Source of the DNA: Inonotus obliquus
Taxonomy: Eukaryota; Basidiomycota; Agaricomycetes; Hymenochaetales; Hymenochaetaceae
DNA length: 64,000 nt
Assembly (NCBI GenBank): GCA_032164295.1
Contig: JAJHTX010000002.1
Coordinates: forward strand, 930,001-994,000
Reading direction: 5' to 3'
Positions within the stretch are counted from its first letter, which is position 1, and every line of letters begins with the position of its first letter. Under the pieces are notes generated by a model that was given only the letters and a program-made list of their open reading frames with translations, did no database searches and was not told the origin of the DNA. A program made the position numbers and the translations under genes. Shown one piece after another: positions 22,010-34,018 of this stretch.

Positions 22010-25000
22010 ATGAACCTGCAGCACGACCCAATTGCTATCCTCTCCTCCGCCTGTCGGCTTCCTTTGGGTATAACTACACCCTCCCAGCTTTGGAAGGCTT
22101 TTAGTGAAAACACGAATTCTAAGGATGTGTTTTCATCCCCTATGTCTGTTCCACAATCTCGACACTCTGACCCCAGGGCTTTCGTTGATCCCTCTAGAGT
22201 CGGGGGTGCCGGTTGGCTAGGGAAAGAAGGTGTAGAACTATTTGATCCTGCTTTCTTCAACATATCACCCGCGGAGGCAGAAGCTCTCAGGCCCAACACG
22301 CGTCTCGCTTTAGAGCTCACCTGGGAGGCGCTTGAACGCGCTGGAATACCCCCTTCAACTCTGAGGGGGAAAAATGTTGCGGTATCGATTGGCGTGGGTA
22401 CAGAGGATGGGTGGGATCTTCGGAGGTTTTCAGACGTCCGTTCCGACGCTTTTGATCACCGATGGGCCGCAAACAGCGATCCTAGCGGAGTCTCAGGTCA
22501 AATTTCTCATTTCTATGGCTTCCACGGTCCATGTTCAGTAATCTCAACCGCATGCTCTTCTGGAGCATTTGCACTTCGAGATGGTATTTACATTTTCACT
22601 TCCTTAGGCAACGATTAACACCGTCGTCGTCTAGCTATTCAAGCTCTCGTGAGCGAAGACTGTGAGCTTGCCATCGTCGGAGCTATAACCACTCACTTCT
22701 TTACTGCTCCGTTTGATTGGGCCGCTTCGGTCAATGTTGCGTCAAAGAAAGGACAGTGTTCTGCCTTTTCTAAGGAGGCCGATGGTTATGTGCCCTCTGT
22801 AAGTCAACCTCCGTGATACTCAACTAACTGCTAACGGTCGAATGTGTAGGAGGGTTCCGTGTTCTTTGTGTTGAAGAGAGCCAGCATGGCTCGAACGCAT
22901 GGAAACCCAGTTATTGGAATCGTCAGATCTATTGCCACCGGACATAACGGTGCAACTCGGGCTTTGGCAACGCCAAACGTCTCGGCGCAAATTTCCCTTA
23001 CGCACCGTTCATTGTACGCTGCGGGAGTCTCGCCATCTGATGTAACCATTCTCGAAGGTCTGGAACGTCATTGGTTGGTTTTCTTATGCCATTATGTTGA
23101 CTTTCAACGCAGCACACGGAACTGGAACTCGTTTGGGAGACGCGATTGAAGCAGAAGCCTTTCGGGCCATCTACGACAATGATAACGAGCGGCACAATCC
23201 TCTTTGGGTATCTTCGTCGAAGACCCTGTTTGGACATTGCCAAGCGGCATCCACGCTTGTCGGTAAGCATTTCCTATGGTGCACCTATTTACCTTCTCCA
23301 TCGGACTTATTCATCTTTATTCAAGGTATCTTAAAGGTTCTTGCTTGCTTTGAACACCTAGTCATCCCTCCGCATCTCGTGGACCCACTTCCGGAGTTCA
23401 AGGATGGGCACATCTTAATTCCAACAACTGCAAAGCCGCTGAACTCTGACCGCCCAATTATCGCGCAAGTATCCAGCTTTGGTTTCACGGGTTCCATTGC
23501 GAGTGTCATTCTAGAGGCACCCGCAGTCTCACAGGATTCTGATACGAGCATCTGTGCCAACCAACCTTGCATCCTTCCTTTCTCAGCGAAGACAGCAACT
23601 GCTCTCGACAGACAGATCGCGGAAGTGTTTGATTGGGCCTGCGAGACTCATTGCAGTTTATACGACTTAGGCGCCGTTCTATCGCTCGCTCGCGACCACC
23701 ATCCAGTTAGGTTGGCCATTATCGCAACAAGCATTGAAGACCTACGCGGGCTGACGACCGAGACCTATTCACCAAACCCCAATATTCCTCCCACTCAGGA
23801 AGTCTTTCCTACCACGTTTCTGAATTTCAGTGAAACGTCCTGCTCGATCACGGATCAGGATGGAAAGTCAGTCAGTGACCTTATATCCAGTGGTCAAACC
23901 CTTCATTCTGCTTGCGTTCTATATAACAAGGGTCATAACCTTCACTTTGAAGAGATATATGACCTCCAGAAGGTAGCGCAACTCGGTCGATATCTTCGGT
24001 CTTTCCCAGTATATGCTTTCGATCGCAAAAGGTGTTGGAGAGATATACCGACCGCAACTCGGCGTAACGAGTCAGTAATGCCGTCGCGTGACGATACCCA
24101 GAACGAAGTTGGTGCTTGCGACACGTCATCCCGAATCCTCTCGATGAATTTCATTGCAGAAACTGTCGCGTCCGTCCTTCATATACCCGCTGAGAATGTT
24201 CGCAACGAGAGCGACGTATTCGATTTAGGTGTCGACTCCTTAAACAGTATTGAGCTAGCCAGCACACTGTCACAAGCAGCAGGGATTATACTTCCAGTCC
24301 TGGATTTGTACTCGCTTGTTACAGTCGAAAAGATATACAACTTCTTTGTGGAGAAGGACCGCAGCCAGGTGCACTCAGTACCGACTTCGCAAAGTCGGCA
24401 GTCGCAAACGGACGTTGATGCATGGGTTGACAGATATGGTGCTAAGTTGGATACTCTGCTGAATGCATCCGCCAAGAGAGAAAGGGACGTGGACTCGGTG
24501 TCAATACTTCTGACCGGCGCAAACGGAATGCTGGGCAGCCATGTCCTTCACGATCTATTATCTCGACCGGAGGTAAATCAGGTGTTTTGCCCGGTCCGCG
24601 GGGATGCTTGGGACCGACTCATGCGATCATACTCAAGCCACGGTCACGATAATAAGCAACTCGCCAAAGAAAGAGAATCCGGAAGACTTGTCGTCTTTCA
24701 CGTAAATGACCTGGCCGATGACCGTTTAGGTTGTGAAGCGGAAATGTATCAGAACTTGGTCCAGAGCATTGATACCATCGTCCATCTAGCATGGAAGCTC
24801 GACTTTAACCTGCCCGCATCGGCATTTGAGAGTTGTGTCCAAGGTACTCGCAACCTTGCACAATTGAGCGTCATCGGAGATAAACATGTGGATTATTACT
24901 TCATTTCGAGCTTCAGCGCCTATTTCGGATATCCCGGCGATTTTGTTCCTGAGCAGCCTTTGACGGCGGACGTAGCCATGAGTCTTGATCAGGTGAGCCG

Positions 25001-27017
25001 GATTGCTTCCGTCTCATTTTTGAGTAATCTAAACATATGGCACCCGTCACTACCGATAGGGCTATGCAGTTTCGAAACTCATTTCGGAACACGCTCTCGT
25101 CTCAATGCAGCGAAACACGGACAAGTTCAATTTGCGAATCGTCCGCATCGGACAGATTTGTGGTGATTCTGTCAAGGGAAACTGGTCTCTGAATGAGATG
25201 ATACCAATGATGATAAAATCTTTACCTGCTTTAAAAATGCTTCCACGAAACTTGCCTGACGTTTCTTGGATCCCATCGGACCTCTGCGCATCCGCAATCT
25301 CAGACTTCGCCATTTCTCGTGCACCTCAACCTCGACTACAAATTCTGCATGTGGCGAATCCTCGCGTAACGGCGTGGTCTGACACAGTCGACATGTTAGC
25401 CAGGCTCGCAGGAATAAGGGACGGCGTATCCCTGGTTTCGCTGCGGGAGTACGTTGATGCTATTCGGGACGCGAAGGCCCGGACCGAGATTGCGATCTTT
25501 CGCCTTCTTCCCTATTTCTCCGGAGTCGTGGAGAGGGGTGATCTGCCAGAAAAATATGCTTCGCTCCAGGTCAGTGAAAGCGTTACATTCAGCCACACCC
25601 TCGCAAGTTGCCCCGAGGTCGATGAGAAGTTCTTGCGGCCTATTGTCCAGTACCTGTTGGACAATAATCTTGATTCAAGCTCAAATGCATCGCCGCGTCG
25701 GTCCTTGAAACCTCCGGTCCTCCTGTTCGGTCCGTGGTCAGAAGTTGTCTCCTCTTCATTGCCGATATCCACGGACGTGAAGGACAGGGTAGAGGCAGTA
25801 GCTTCTCGGATCAGGATAGAGATACAGGACGAGGATGAAGAGTGAGTGACCAATCCATAGAAAACTTGATCAAGTGGGATCTTACTTCATCCTTATGTTC
25901 CAGTCAACCATTAGATTATCAGTTAGCTACACTCATAGGTCAAATTTCTGCCTACGAAGGACTCAAAGGCCACGGCGTGATTCCACAAGCTGTCTTGGGA
26001 TACTGCTTCGGAGAATACGCAGCGTCCATCTGTGCCGGCGTTTTATCGCTAGAGACGGTCGTTGAGGTCATCGTCAGAAGGGCGGTTGCACTACGTAATG
26101 TCAAGGGAAGCATGCTGAACGTGTTCGCTGACCTGAACATTGTGAGGCGTCAGCTCCTCAAGCTACCGTTCGATATGGAGATTGCCATTTACGCCGGCCC
26201 GAGCCATTACGTGCTTTCAGGTTCCCCTGATCACATATCTCTGGCACGGTCCGCCTTTCAAAAAGCAGGTATCAAAAACAAGTTGGTCGAGACGTCTATT
26301 CCATTCCATTCTTCGGTAATGGATGATGTCGTCACGTCTATCAGACTCCCGGACATGGCCTGTGGCTCGGGGTCATCCGCATATATTTCGGGACTAACGG
26401 GAAACTGCATAAGCGGAACGAGGCTCGGTCCCAAGTATTGGCTTCGTCACATGAGGGACCCAGTGATGTTTGTCGACGCTGTGCGGTACATCCAACAACA
26501 CTTCCCGTCGAGCCCTTTGGTGGACGTGGGACCCGGACGTATGCTCACTTCAATCATCTCGCGATACAAATGGGATGGGTGTCAAATCTTGACAACAAAT
26601 AGCTTCCTTGACGAGGCCATGCTACCAGGTACCGTAACAGCTCCTGCACCAACTCAGCCCTCGTTTCGGTCTTCGCAGGATGGTGTCTTGATGACTGAGA
26701 CAATCAATAAAACATCGACCGCCGGAACTACCACAAAAGCATCAGAGCGAACCCCGTCATCAGATGGGATGGAAGGAGCAGATGGATCTGATATTCAATC
26801 ATCTATTTCGAGTATCCTCGTGTCGGACTTCGGGTTTAAAGGCGCAGATCCACAAACTCTGCTCTCAAAATCGTTTCTCATGCTTGGCCTGCAGAGCATC
26901 GACTTTGTTTCGTTTGCGGAGAAAGTCCAGGCTGCAACAGGTCTGATCCTTCCTGCTTCTTCGTTTGCATCGGATATGTCTCTTTCTGAGATAATAGCAT
27001 CGTTGACGTCTGGGTGA
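22010..27017 (+). CDS. PKS-like multidomain synthase, order KS-ACP-reductase-AT-ACP
   Basis: Exons 22010-22583, 22635-22798, 22850-23057, 23113-23262, 23326-24992, 25060-25841 and 25904-27017 sum to 4659 nt, 1552 aa. KS (about 1-430) has TACSSG with Cys182, HGTGT with His317, and Lys352/His357 in GHCQAAS, so the triad is complete. A KS-AT-type linker (LPFSAKTATALDRQIAEVF) runs straight into a post-AT-type linker (LRSFPVYAFDRKRCW) with no AT between. ACP1: DLGVDSLNS, Ser670. The thioester reductase (about 755-1080) has GANGMLG from Gly763 and YAVSK (Tyr923, Lys927). AT-like (about 1130-1440): the nucleophile elbow reads GYCFGE with Cys1216, His1317 lies in PFHSS, and YWLRHMRDPV is present; the usual GQG start is not seen. 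ACP2: GLQS, Ser1513. No KR, DH, ER, PT or TE. It probably makes a short beta-keto or aldehyde product by reductive release. Substrate and loading partner are unknown. Confidence 0.88.
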
Positions 27018-27296
27018 GCCCAGGGATCCATTATAACAGACCAGCATCCTTTGTGAATTATGAGTTTGTATAGTTTGCGAAGTATTATTATGTATAGGGC
27101 GTATTATGCATGACATCAACAGTCATAAATAGTGTTAAATAACGCGTTGACTCTGAGATGCGTCAGACCCGTGACTTCCGCGTGACTCGTCGAGTCAATA
27201 AGAAATTAAACTTTTTGGGATCAAAGAAGATGAAGACAATGGTTCACGGTCTGCTTTCCTCCGTCACCGTCCGTCTGTTTGTCGACTCTGTCCCAT
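27018..27296 (+). promoter_or_regulatory. LYS2 promoter with TGACTC sites
   Basis: 279 bp between the synthase stop and the LYS2 start. Holds TGACTC at 27148-27153 and 27183-27188 and its inverse GAGTCA at 27192-27197, matching half of the Gcn4/CPC1 general amino-acid-control site. The block GCGTCAGACCCGTGACTT starts at 27160 and is shared with the SAM50 promoter. Confidence 0.45.
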
Positions 27297-30200
27297 ATGG
27301 ATGGCGCCCGTCTGCAACGCGTACTATCTAGGTTGCAAAATCTGCCCGCAATCGCACTGCCGACGGACTACCCTAGACCCACCGGAGCGAGCAAGGTTAT
27401 CGAGGCAGTCCAAACTGTTGAACTCAGCGAGCAGGCCTGCTTGAGTCTGCTGAAAATCGCCTTGTATGACGATAATGGAGACGGTGAGGAAGATGAAGAG
27501 GCAGCTTTGAGGAACCGGCCGTCAGCTTTCCAGCTCCTACTCGCAGCGTTCGCCGTCCTACTACATCGGTACACAGGTGACACAGATATCGTGATTGCAT
27601 CGTCCTCAGCCTCCGCTAGTGATCCATTGTTGCTCAGATTATCAGTCGACCCATCAGATCCGTTTTGGGCAATCGTAAGGCGGGTACAGCAGCTGGAAAA
27701 GCAGGCAGAAGAGGATGCAGTACCATTTGCCACTGTTGCGGATGCTCTGAAGACAGAGGATAATAGACCGCTCTTTCGCGTTCGTTTTTTCGACGAAACA
27801 GACACCCCCCATGATGAATTTGTGCGGTCTACGAGTTTGACCTCGGACCTTACGATCTCCGTTATCCGTCCCGCGGTGTCCTCGTCTCACGCATCACTTA
27901 CGCCACGGATTTCGTTGAGAATTTTATTTAACTCCCTTCTCTTCACACCTGCGCGAATCACTTGTATCGTAGACCAGCTCTCCGCTCTTTTGAGAAGATT
28001 GGGATCCTCGCCTATAGCTACCATCGGCTCAATTCCTCTTATAACACCATCTCAGCGGTCGCAGCTCCCGGACCCCACAGCAGATCTTCATTGGTGCGAC
28101 TATAAAGGAGCGATCACCGACGTTTTCTCGCGAAATGCGCGTGCCCATCCCGAGAGACCCTGCGTTGTACAATATACACCCGGCCGAGAGCGAATTATTC
28201 ATACATACAAAGCAATCCGCCATGCCTCGAACATTCTCGCGCACCATCTTCTCCAAGGAGGCGTGAAGCGCGAGGAGGTCGTTATGGTATATGCGCATCG
28301 GAGTGTCGAGCTTGTTGTCGCCGTCATGGCGGTCTTGAAGGCCGGCGCTACGTTCTCAGTAATCGATCCTGCATACCCGCCTTCCCGCCAGACTACCTAC
28401 CTTGAAGTGGCAAAGCCTAGAGCATTAATTGTACTCAAAGGTGCAGGCATTATCAACCCATCCGTACGCAAGTACATCATAACTGAGGGGAACATCCGTG
28501 TCGAGGTTCCTGCGTTGGAGCTCCTGCCCGACGGGATTGTTCTCGGCGGCATTGCTGTCAACTCGACGGAAGACGTCCTGAAGCCCCACGCGCATCTTGC
28601 CGCTACGGACCCTAACGTCGTCCTAGGCCCCGACAGCGTGGCTACTTTATCATTCACCACTGGCAGTACCGGAATTCCGAAGGGCGTTCGAGGTAGACAT
28701 TATAGTCTCACTCATTTCTTCCCTTGGATGAGTGAGCGGTTTGAACTCAATGATAATTCACGGTTCACGATGCTCAGTGGCATCGCACATGATCCTATTC
28801 AGCGTGACAGTCAGTATACTATTACTTGGCACTCCTTCCTTTCATTCTAACGGTCTCGTAATAGTGTTCACTCCTCTTTTCCTATGCGCATCGCTCCATG
28901 TACCGACCGCCGAAGACATCGGCACGCCTGGTCGCCTAGCGGAGTGGATGGCCGAGAGTACGGTGACTGTCACCCATCTCACGCCCGCCATGGGTCAACT
29001 GCTTTCTGCGCAAGCGACTTGTCAAATCCCTTCCCTGCGAGCCGCTTTCTTCGTCGGAGATGTGCTTACGAAGCGCGATTGCCATCGTCTGCAGGCTCTT
29101 GCGCCTCATGTGCGAATCATCAACATGTACGGGACCACCGAGACCCAGCGCGCCGTTTCCTACTTCCTAATTCCAAGCGTTTCTGAGGACCCGACATTCC
29201 TTGCAACTCAGAAGGATATTATGCCAGCCGGTGAGGGTATGATTGACGTGCAATTACTTGTCGTTAATCGAAATGACCGCACGGTACCATGCGGCGTCGG
29301 CGAAGTTGGCGAAATATATGTACGCTCAGGCGGTTTGGCGGAGGGTTATTCGGATTCTGAGGCGACGGCACAGAAGTTCGTCGACAACTGGTTCTCCACC
29401 GCAACCTGGCCAGACACACTTCTTCACCCATCTAAAGGTCTTGCTGGTCCAGAATCACGATACTGGAAAGGCGTACGCGACCGCATGTATCGTTCCGGTG
29501 ATTTAGGGCGATACATGCCGGGTGGAATCGTTGAATGTACTGGTCGTGCAGATGATCAGGTCAAGATCCGTGGGTTCCGTATTGAGCTTGGGGAGATTGA
29601 CATGCATTTGAGTCAACACCCTCTCGTTCGCGAGAATATCACACTCGTTAGGCGCGATAAGAATGAGGAGAAGACGCTTGTAAGCTATTTCGTACCCGTG
29701 CAGGGGTCTATGCTAGACGAATACACGAGCGATATTCCCGAGGCGGATGGACGTGCTCTGTTCTCGGGTATTAGACGATATCGTAGACTGATTAGAGATA
29801 TCAGAGAGCACTTGAAAAAGAAGCTACCCAGCTACAGTGTACCTACTGGTAAAGTCACAGTCCCTCTATCATTTGGGTTGCTCTATTTATTTAATTATAG
29901 TATTCGTGCCCTTGAGCCGGATGCCACTAAACCCGAATGGTAAAATCGACAAGCCTGCCCTGCCATTCCCCGATACTGCTGAAGCGGCCACCACGGATGT
30001 ACCTTACGGTGCCGATCAAGCAACGCCAACTGAAAAGCACGTCCAGTCCATTTGGGCGAGCATCCTTACTTCTGTTGCTCAACCTATTTCACTTGACGAG
30101 AGTTTCTTCGATCTTGGTGGACACTCCATCTTGGCTACCCGACTCATTTTCGAGCTCAGGAAATCTTTTGTTGTTGAAGCACCTCTCAGCCTCGTGTTTG

Positions 30201-31814
30201 ATCACCCAACGATCCGGGAACAAGCCGCTGAGCTTGACGCTCTCCGCAATTCAGATCTGGGATTAGCGTATCAGAGCCAAGGTCCTTCTGTACAGGCTAC
30301 TAAGCAGGACCTGCTGAATATCTCGGCAAAGGTTGCTCCTGACACCGCACAGAGGGCCGTGACGGGCGTCGAATACGCTAAAGACTTACAGACGTTATTC
30401 TCTCGACTTCGAAATTCATACAATGCTCCATCATCATTGTACCCATCCGAGTCGCTTACAGTCTTCTTGACTGGCGCTACTGGTTTCCTCGGCGCGTTCA
30501 TCCTGCGAGACCTTCTGGCTAGCCCGCGAGTCTCTAAAGTAATATGCCATGTCCGTGCAGCGTCAATTGGAACCGGACTAGAGCGTCTCAGGGAAGGGGC
30601 TAAGGATCGCGGAGTGTGGGATGAGAACTGGGTGGAAATGCAGCGGGTGGAAGTAGTCAGTGGCGACCTGGCAAAAGAGAAACTCGGTCTTGATGATGCG
30701 ACCTGGGATCATGTCGCAAGTCAAGCGGACGTTATCGTCCACAACGGCGCTTTGGTGAGTTCCTTTTTGAATGATCATGTTAAGTTTAAGCGTTAATTTT
30801 GGGATAATCCAGGTTCATTGGGTATATCCGTATGAGAAACTCCGGGCACCAAATGTCTTGTCAACTGTAACAGCCATTGATCTCGCGACTACTCCAAGCA
30901 AACCAAAGGCGCTTGTGTTCATTTCATCGACAGCAGTTCTTGAATGTCCACACTATGTGGGGGTTTCAGACCAACGTTTATGCGGAAATGGTGGTGTTCC
31001 CGAGTCCGATGACCTTGAAGGTTCTCGGGTGGACTTGAAGAGCGGTTACGGCCAGACGAAGTGGGTATCTGAAAAGCTTCTTCGTGAGGCAGGGAGAAGA
31101 GGTTTACGAGGATATATCGTCCGACCAGGATATGTTGTCGGTGACTCGCGTACTGCAGGTGTGTTGCATAATGGACACTTGATATCAGTTTACTAATATA
31201 CCTTTACTTCAGTAACTAACACAGATGACTTTATCTGGCGACTGGTTAAGGGCTGTATCCAGCTTGGATTCGTGCCGGACATTAACAACACAATTAACAT
31301 GGTACCTGTCGATCATGTCGCTCGAATAGTTTCATCGGCAGCCGTTTCTCCTGCAGCTATTTCATCCTCCAGCCAGAGCGCAGACCGTGTACCCGTCTTG
31401 CACGTAACTGCTCACCCTCTGCCTACGTACAATTTGCTGTTCTCCTCCCTATCCACATACGGATACTCCGTGTCGCAATGCGAATATCTCGTATGGAGAC
31501 GGCGTTTGGAGCAGCACATCCTCGTGTCACAAGACAATGCTCTATTCCCCCTGCTGCACTTCGTGCTTGACGATTTACCAACGAGTACGAAGGCTCCAGA
31601 ACTCAGCGACGAAAATACGCGTGCTTTACTCAAGAATTCTGGGGAGCAGGAGAGCGCTACTGTAGAGAGGACTTTATTAGGGACGTACCTCGCTTGGCTC
31701 GTTGAAGCGGGGTTCTTACCTGTGCCATCCGTTGAGGATGCGCCTGAAAAGTTACCAAGCGTGAACCTACCAGCAGGAGTGCACGCTCGTGCGGTAGGAA
31801 GAAGTGGCGCATAG
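27297..31814 (+). CDS. LYS2: L-2-aminoadipate reductase (alpha-aminoadipate reductase), lysine biosynthesis
   Basis: Cytosolic A-T-R enzyme that adenylates alpha-aminoadipate, loads it on a phosphopantetheine arm and reduces it with NADPH to the semialdehyde. Exons 27297-28809, 28865-29848, 29901-30754, 30813-31158 and 31213-31814 sum to 4299 nt, 1432 aa, the usual size. Domains: Lys2-type N-terminus ([17 protein letters not shown]); adenylation core with [29 protein letters not shown] and [14 protein letters not shown]; carrier domain [13 protein letters not shown] with Ser908; reductase with [13 protein letters not shown] and [10 protein letters not shown]. The Met at 27297 is the first ATG that matches the family N-terminus. 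Phosphopantetheinylation by a Lys5-type transferase is expected. It follows the synthase on the same strand but is a housekeeping gene, so co-function is not implied. Confidence 0.95.
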
Positions 31815-32621
31815 TTGGTCAAAGAATAATGTACTTCAATGTACTATTAATGGAATTAACAGTGTTGCATCTCTCGTTTCTTCCATACAGTACAGAAGAA
31901 CGTATCTCGAAAACAGCATCACAAACTATTCTAAACTGCTGTGGTGGCAGGCGTTGCCTTCGGTACTCACAACACCTTACGCAGCACCATTCCTCTTCCC
32001 GGATCCACGCACCTGAGCCTCTCAGGAATTACTATGTGCTCGAATGCTGCAGCTGTATTTTAAAATCCCGCAGTATCTCGTTTTACGGTTGCAATGAACG
32101 TTCATGCTCATAACGACCGTGACAGCCTGTGCGTGTGTGACGTGGAATACGGTTACGTAATAGACAAATAAAAATGGATCAAGCCAACAGCGCTTGGGCT
32201 CTTCATAGCATCAACTTGGCACAGGAATGCCTTCAACCTTTCTCTCTTTTTTGCGCAACTGGCTGCATAATCTAACTTCGAGTGCTGCGGAATCCTAAGA
32301 CAAGTAGTCACTTGACTGCTATGACTAGAAATGGAGGCTGCTCAAACATTCAGGACTCTAGCATGAGGAAACGAAAGAGGATATCTTGGCTGGTCTCAGC
32401 TTTCTTGAGTACTGCGCAGAAACATACAAATGGGGCCCGTTCGCCTTTCTACGCTTGGCATCCCACTTGTTTTCTTTCTCCTACCTGCGTCTCCTTTCTC
32501 CCTTCGACCACTCGTCGCAGGCACTAGTACTCCCAGATCACCTTTTACTGCTCATCTCGCGCAATTCCCAGTCGTTCATTACTGCTAGTTCATATTGCTA
32601 GTATAATACATTTCCCTTAAA
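31815..32621. other. intergenic region, LYS2 3' side to GPI-protein promoter
   Basis: About 800 bp with no supported gene. Contains CGTGACAG and GTGACGTGG words at 32117-32145. Confidence 0.5.
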
Positions 32622-34018
32622 ATGTCCAGCCTTGCCTTTCGCTCCCTTGCGGCTGTAGCTGCCGCTGCTGTCCTCGTTCGAGCACAGGACCCCGTTCCCA
32701 CAGAGACTTACCCTGAGACGCCGCTCGCGTCGAAAACTTTTGCCTATCCGGATGAAATTGTGCGTCTCCATTATTTTCACTAGGATCTTTTACGGACTTT
32801 CCTTCTGTTCTGCTTAGCCTTATCAAGTCGACACGGACACTCATCTTGTTCGTGGTATCCAATACGGATATAACATCTGTAACTCCACAACTGTGGGTCA
32901 AGATGCACTTTGCCAGACGGCGTTTCTCAATCAACTCGACGGTAAGAACTCACTTGCGTTCAAAGCTCCAGAGAATACATTCCTGACGTGTTGTGATTGA
33001 CGATGTTACATCAGACTTTTGCCTGTGGGGACCACCTGAGCCAGATTCCCTAGTTGGTGACACGGAAGGCTACTCAGTCGCATGGTGCACGCAACCTAGG
33101 TGGGGTGCTCGTATCATTCCTCCGGGTGCTTTACAAGGTGTCCAGTACATCAGGACACCCTCCTACGTTCAAGTTGCGGGTTTCATCGATCAGACCTTGA
33201 TTAACATTCAGGAAGGTGACTTTGGGGGAGAACTCGACCCGCATGGTGAAGATCTCCGTGGTAACCCCATTGGCTCTCTGCTGTACACCAACGTTTTCGG
33301 TGGTGACAATGACACCTTTACTCAGGCTATCGAATGGCACCTGTAAGTGGATTATTTTATTTGCTTGTTGATGTGAAAACAATGATTGTCGATATCTTCG
33401 TCTTATTCCAGCTTCATCGGTGCCGACACGTTCTGCTTCAAGGCTTGTGATTCTGCTGACCCGGACGCGGAACACTACTGCGAGCACATTCTTGATCGTA
33501 TTGGCTGCACTTACAATGTACCAAACAACGCTCAAAATGGTACCTTCGAGCGCTGCTTGGGCGACAACCAGGAATTTCCGGGTGTCTATACCTCTGACGG
33601 CGAAGGTCAAGACTACTTTTTAGACATGTGATCTGCTTCGTGAACTGACCCATGTACCCGCTTAGTTTTCACCTACACGCAACCACCTGTAGAAGAGGGT
33701 CCGATCACCACCGTTCCATACGACCCTGTTGTTCCTGCATCTTCAGAGTGCACACAATTCGCTTCGGCTGAGCTCTTCGCCGTCGCTGCTTCGTGGTGGA
33801 ATGAGAATGTATCCAGCATCGAAACAGGTACTGGGACAGACTCCACGGGTACTGGTGCTAGCGCAACACGCACTAGTTCTGGAGCTTCGTCGACCGCGAC
33901 GGATGATAGCAATAGCGCCGCTATTGGTGCCCGTTCTATGTTCGCCCAGAACGGTGCAGGTGCAGGTGCTGTGATTGCCTTCATGGGCATACTCGTTGCT
34001 ACTGTCATCATTGTGTAA
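32622..34018 (+). CDS. secreted GPI-anchored protein, macrofage-activating-glycoprotein-like
   Basis: Exons 32622-32759, 32818-32941, 33015-33342, 33412-33605 and 33666-34018 sum to 1137 nt, 378 aa. Seen: a signal peptide (MSSLAFRSLAAVAAAAVLV then RAQ); a start of the mature part with TETYPETPLASK; Cys pairs spread through the ectodomain; conserved phrases DDFCLWGPPEP, VAWCTQP, ALQGVQYIRTP, GGELDPHG, YCEHILDRIGC and NQEFPGVYTS; then a Ser/Thr-rich stalk (residues ~310-350) and a hydrophobic C-terminal tail ending AVIAFMGILVATVIIV, typical of GPI attachment. These phrases match a family common in basidiomycetes that is named after a Cryptococcus protein. Probable location is the cell wall or outer membrane leaflet. 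Molecular role unknown. Confidence 0.85.

Noticed and set aside
27297..31814. LYS2 read as a second biosynthetic NRPS-like gene of the cluster
   Set aside because: Sequence phrases and length match alpha-aminoadipate reductase throughout; primary metabolism is the better call.
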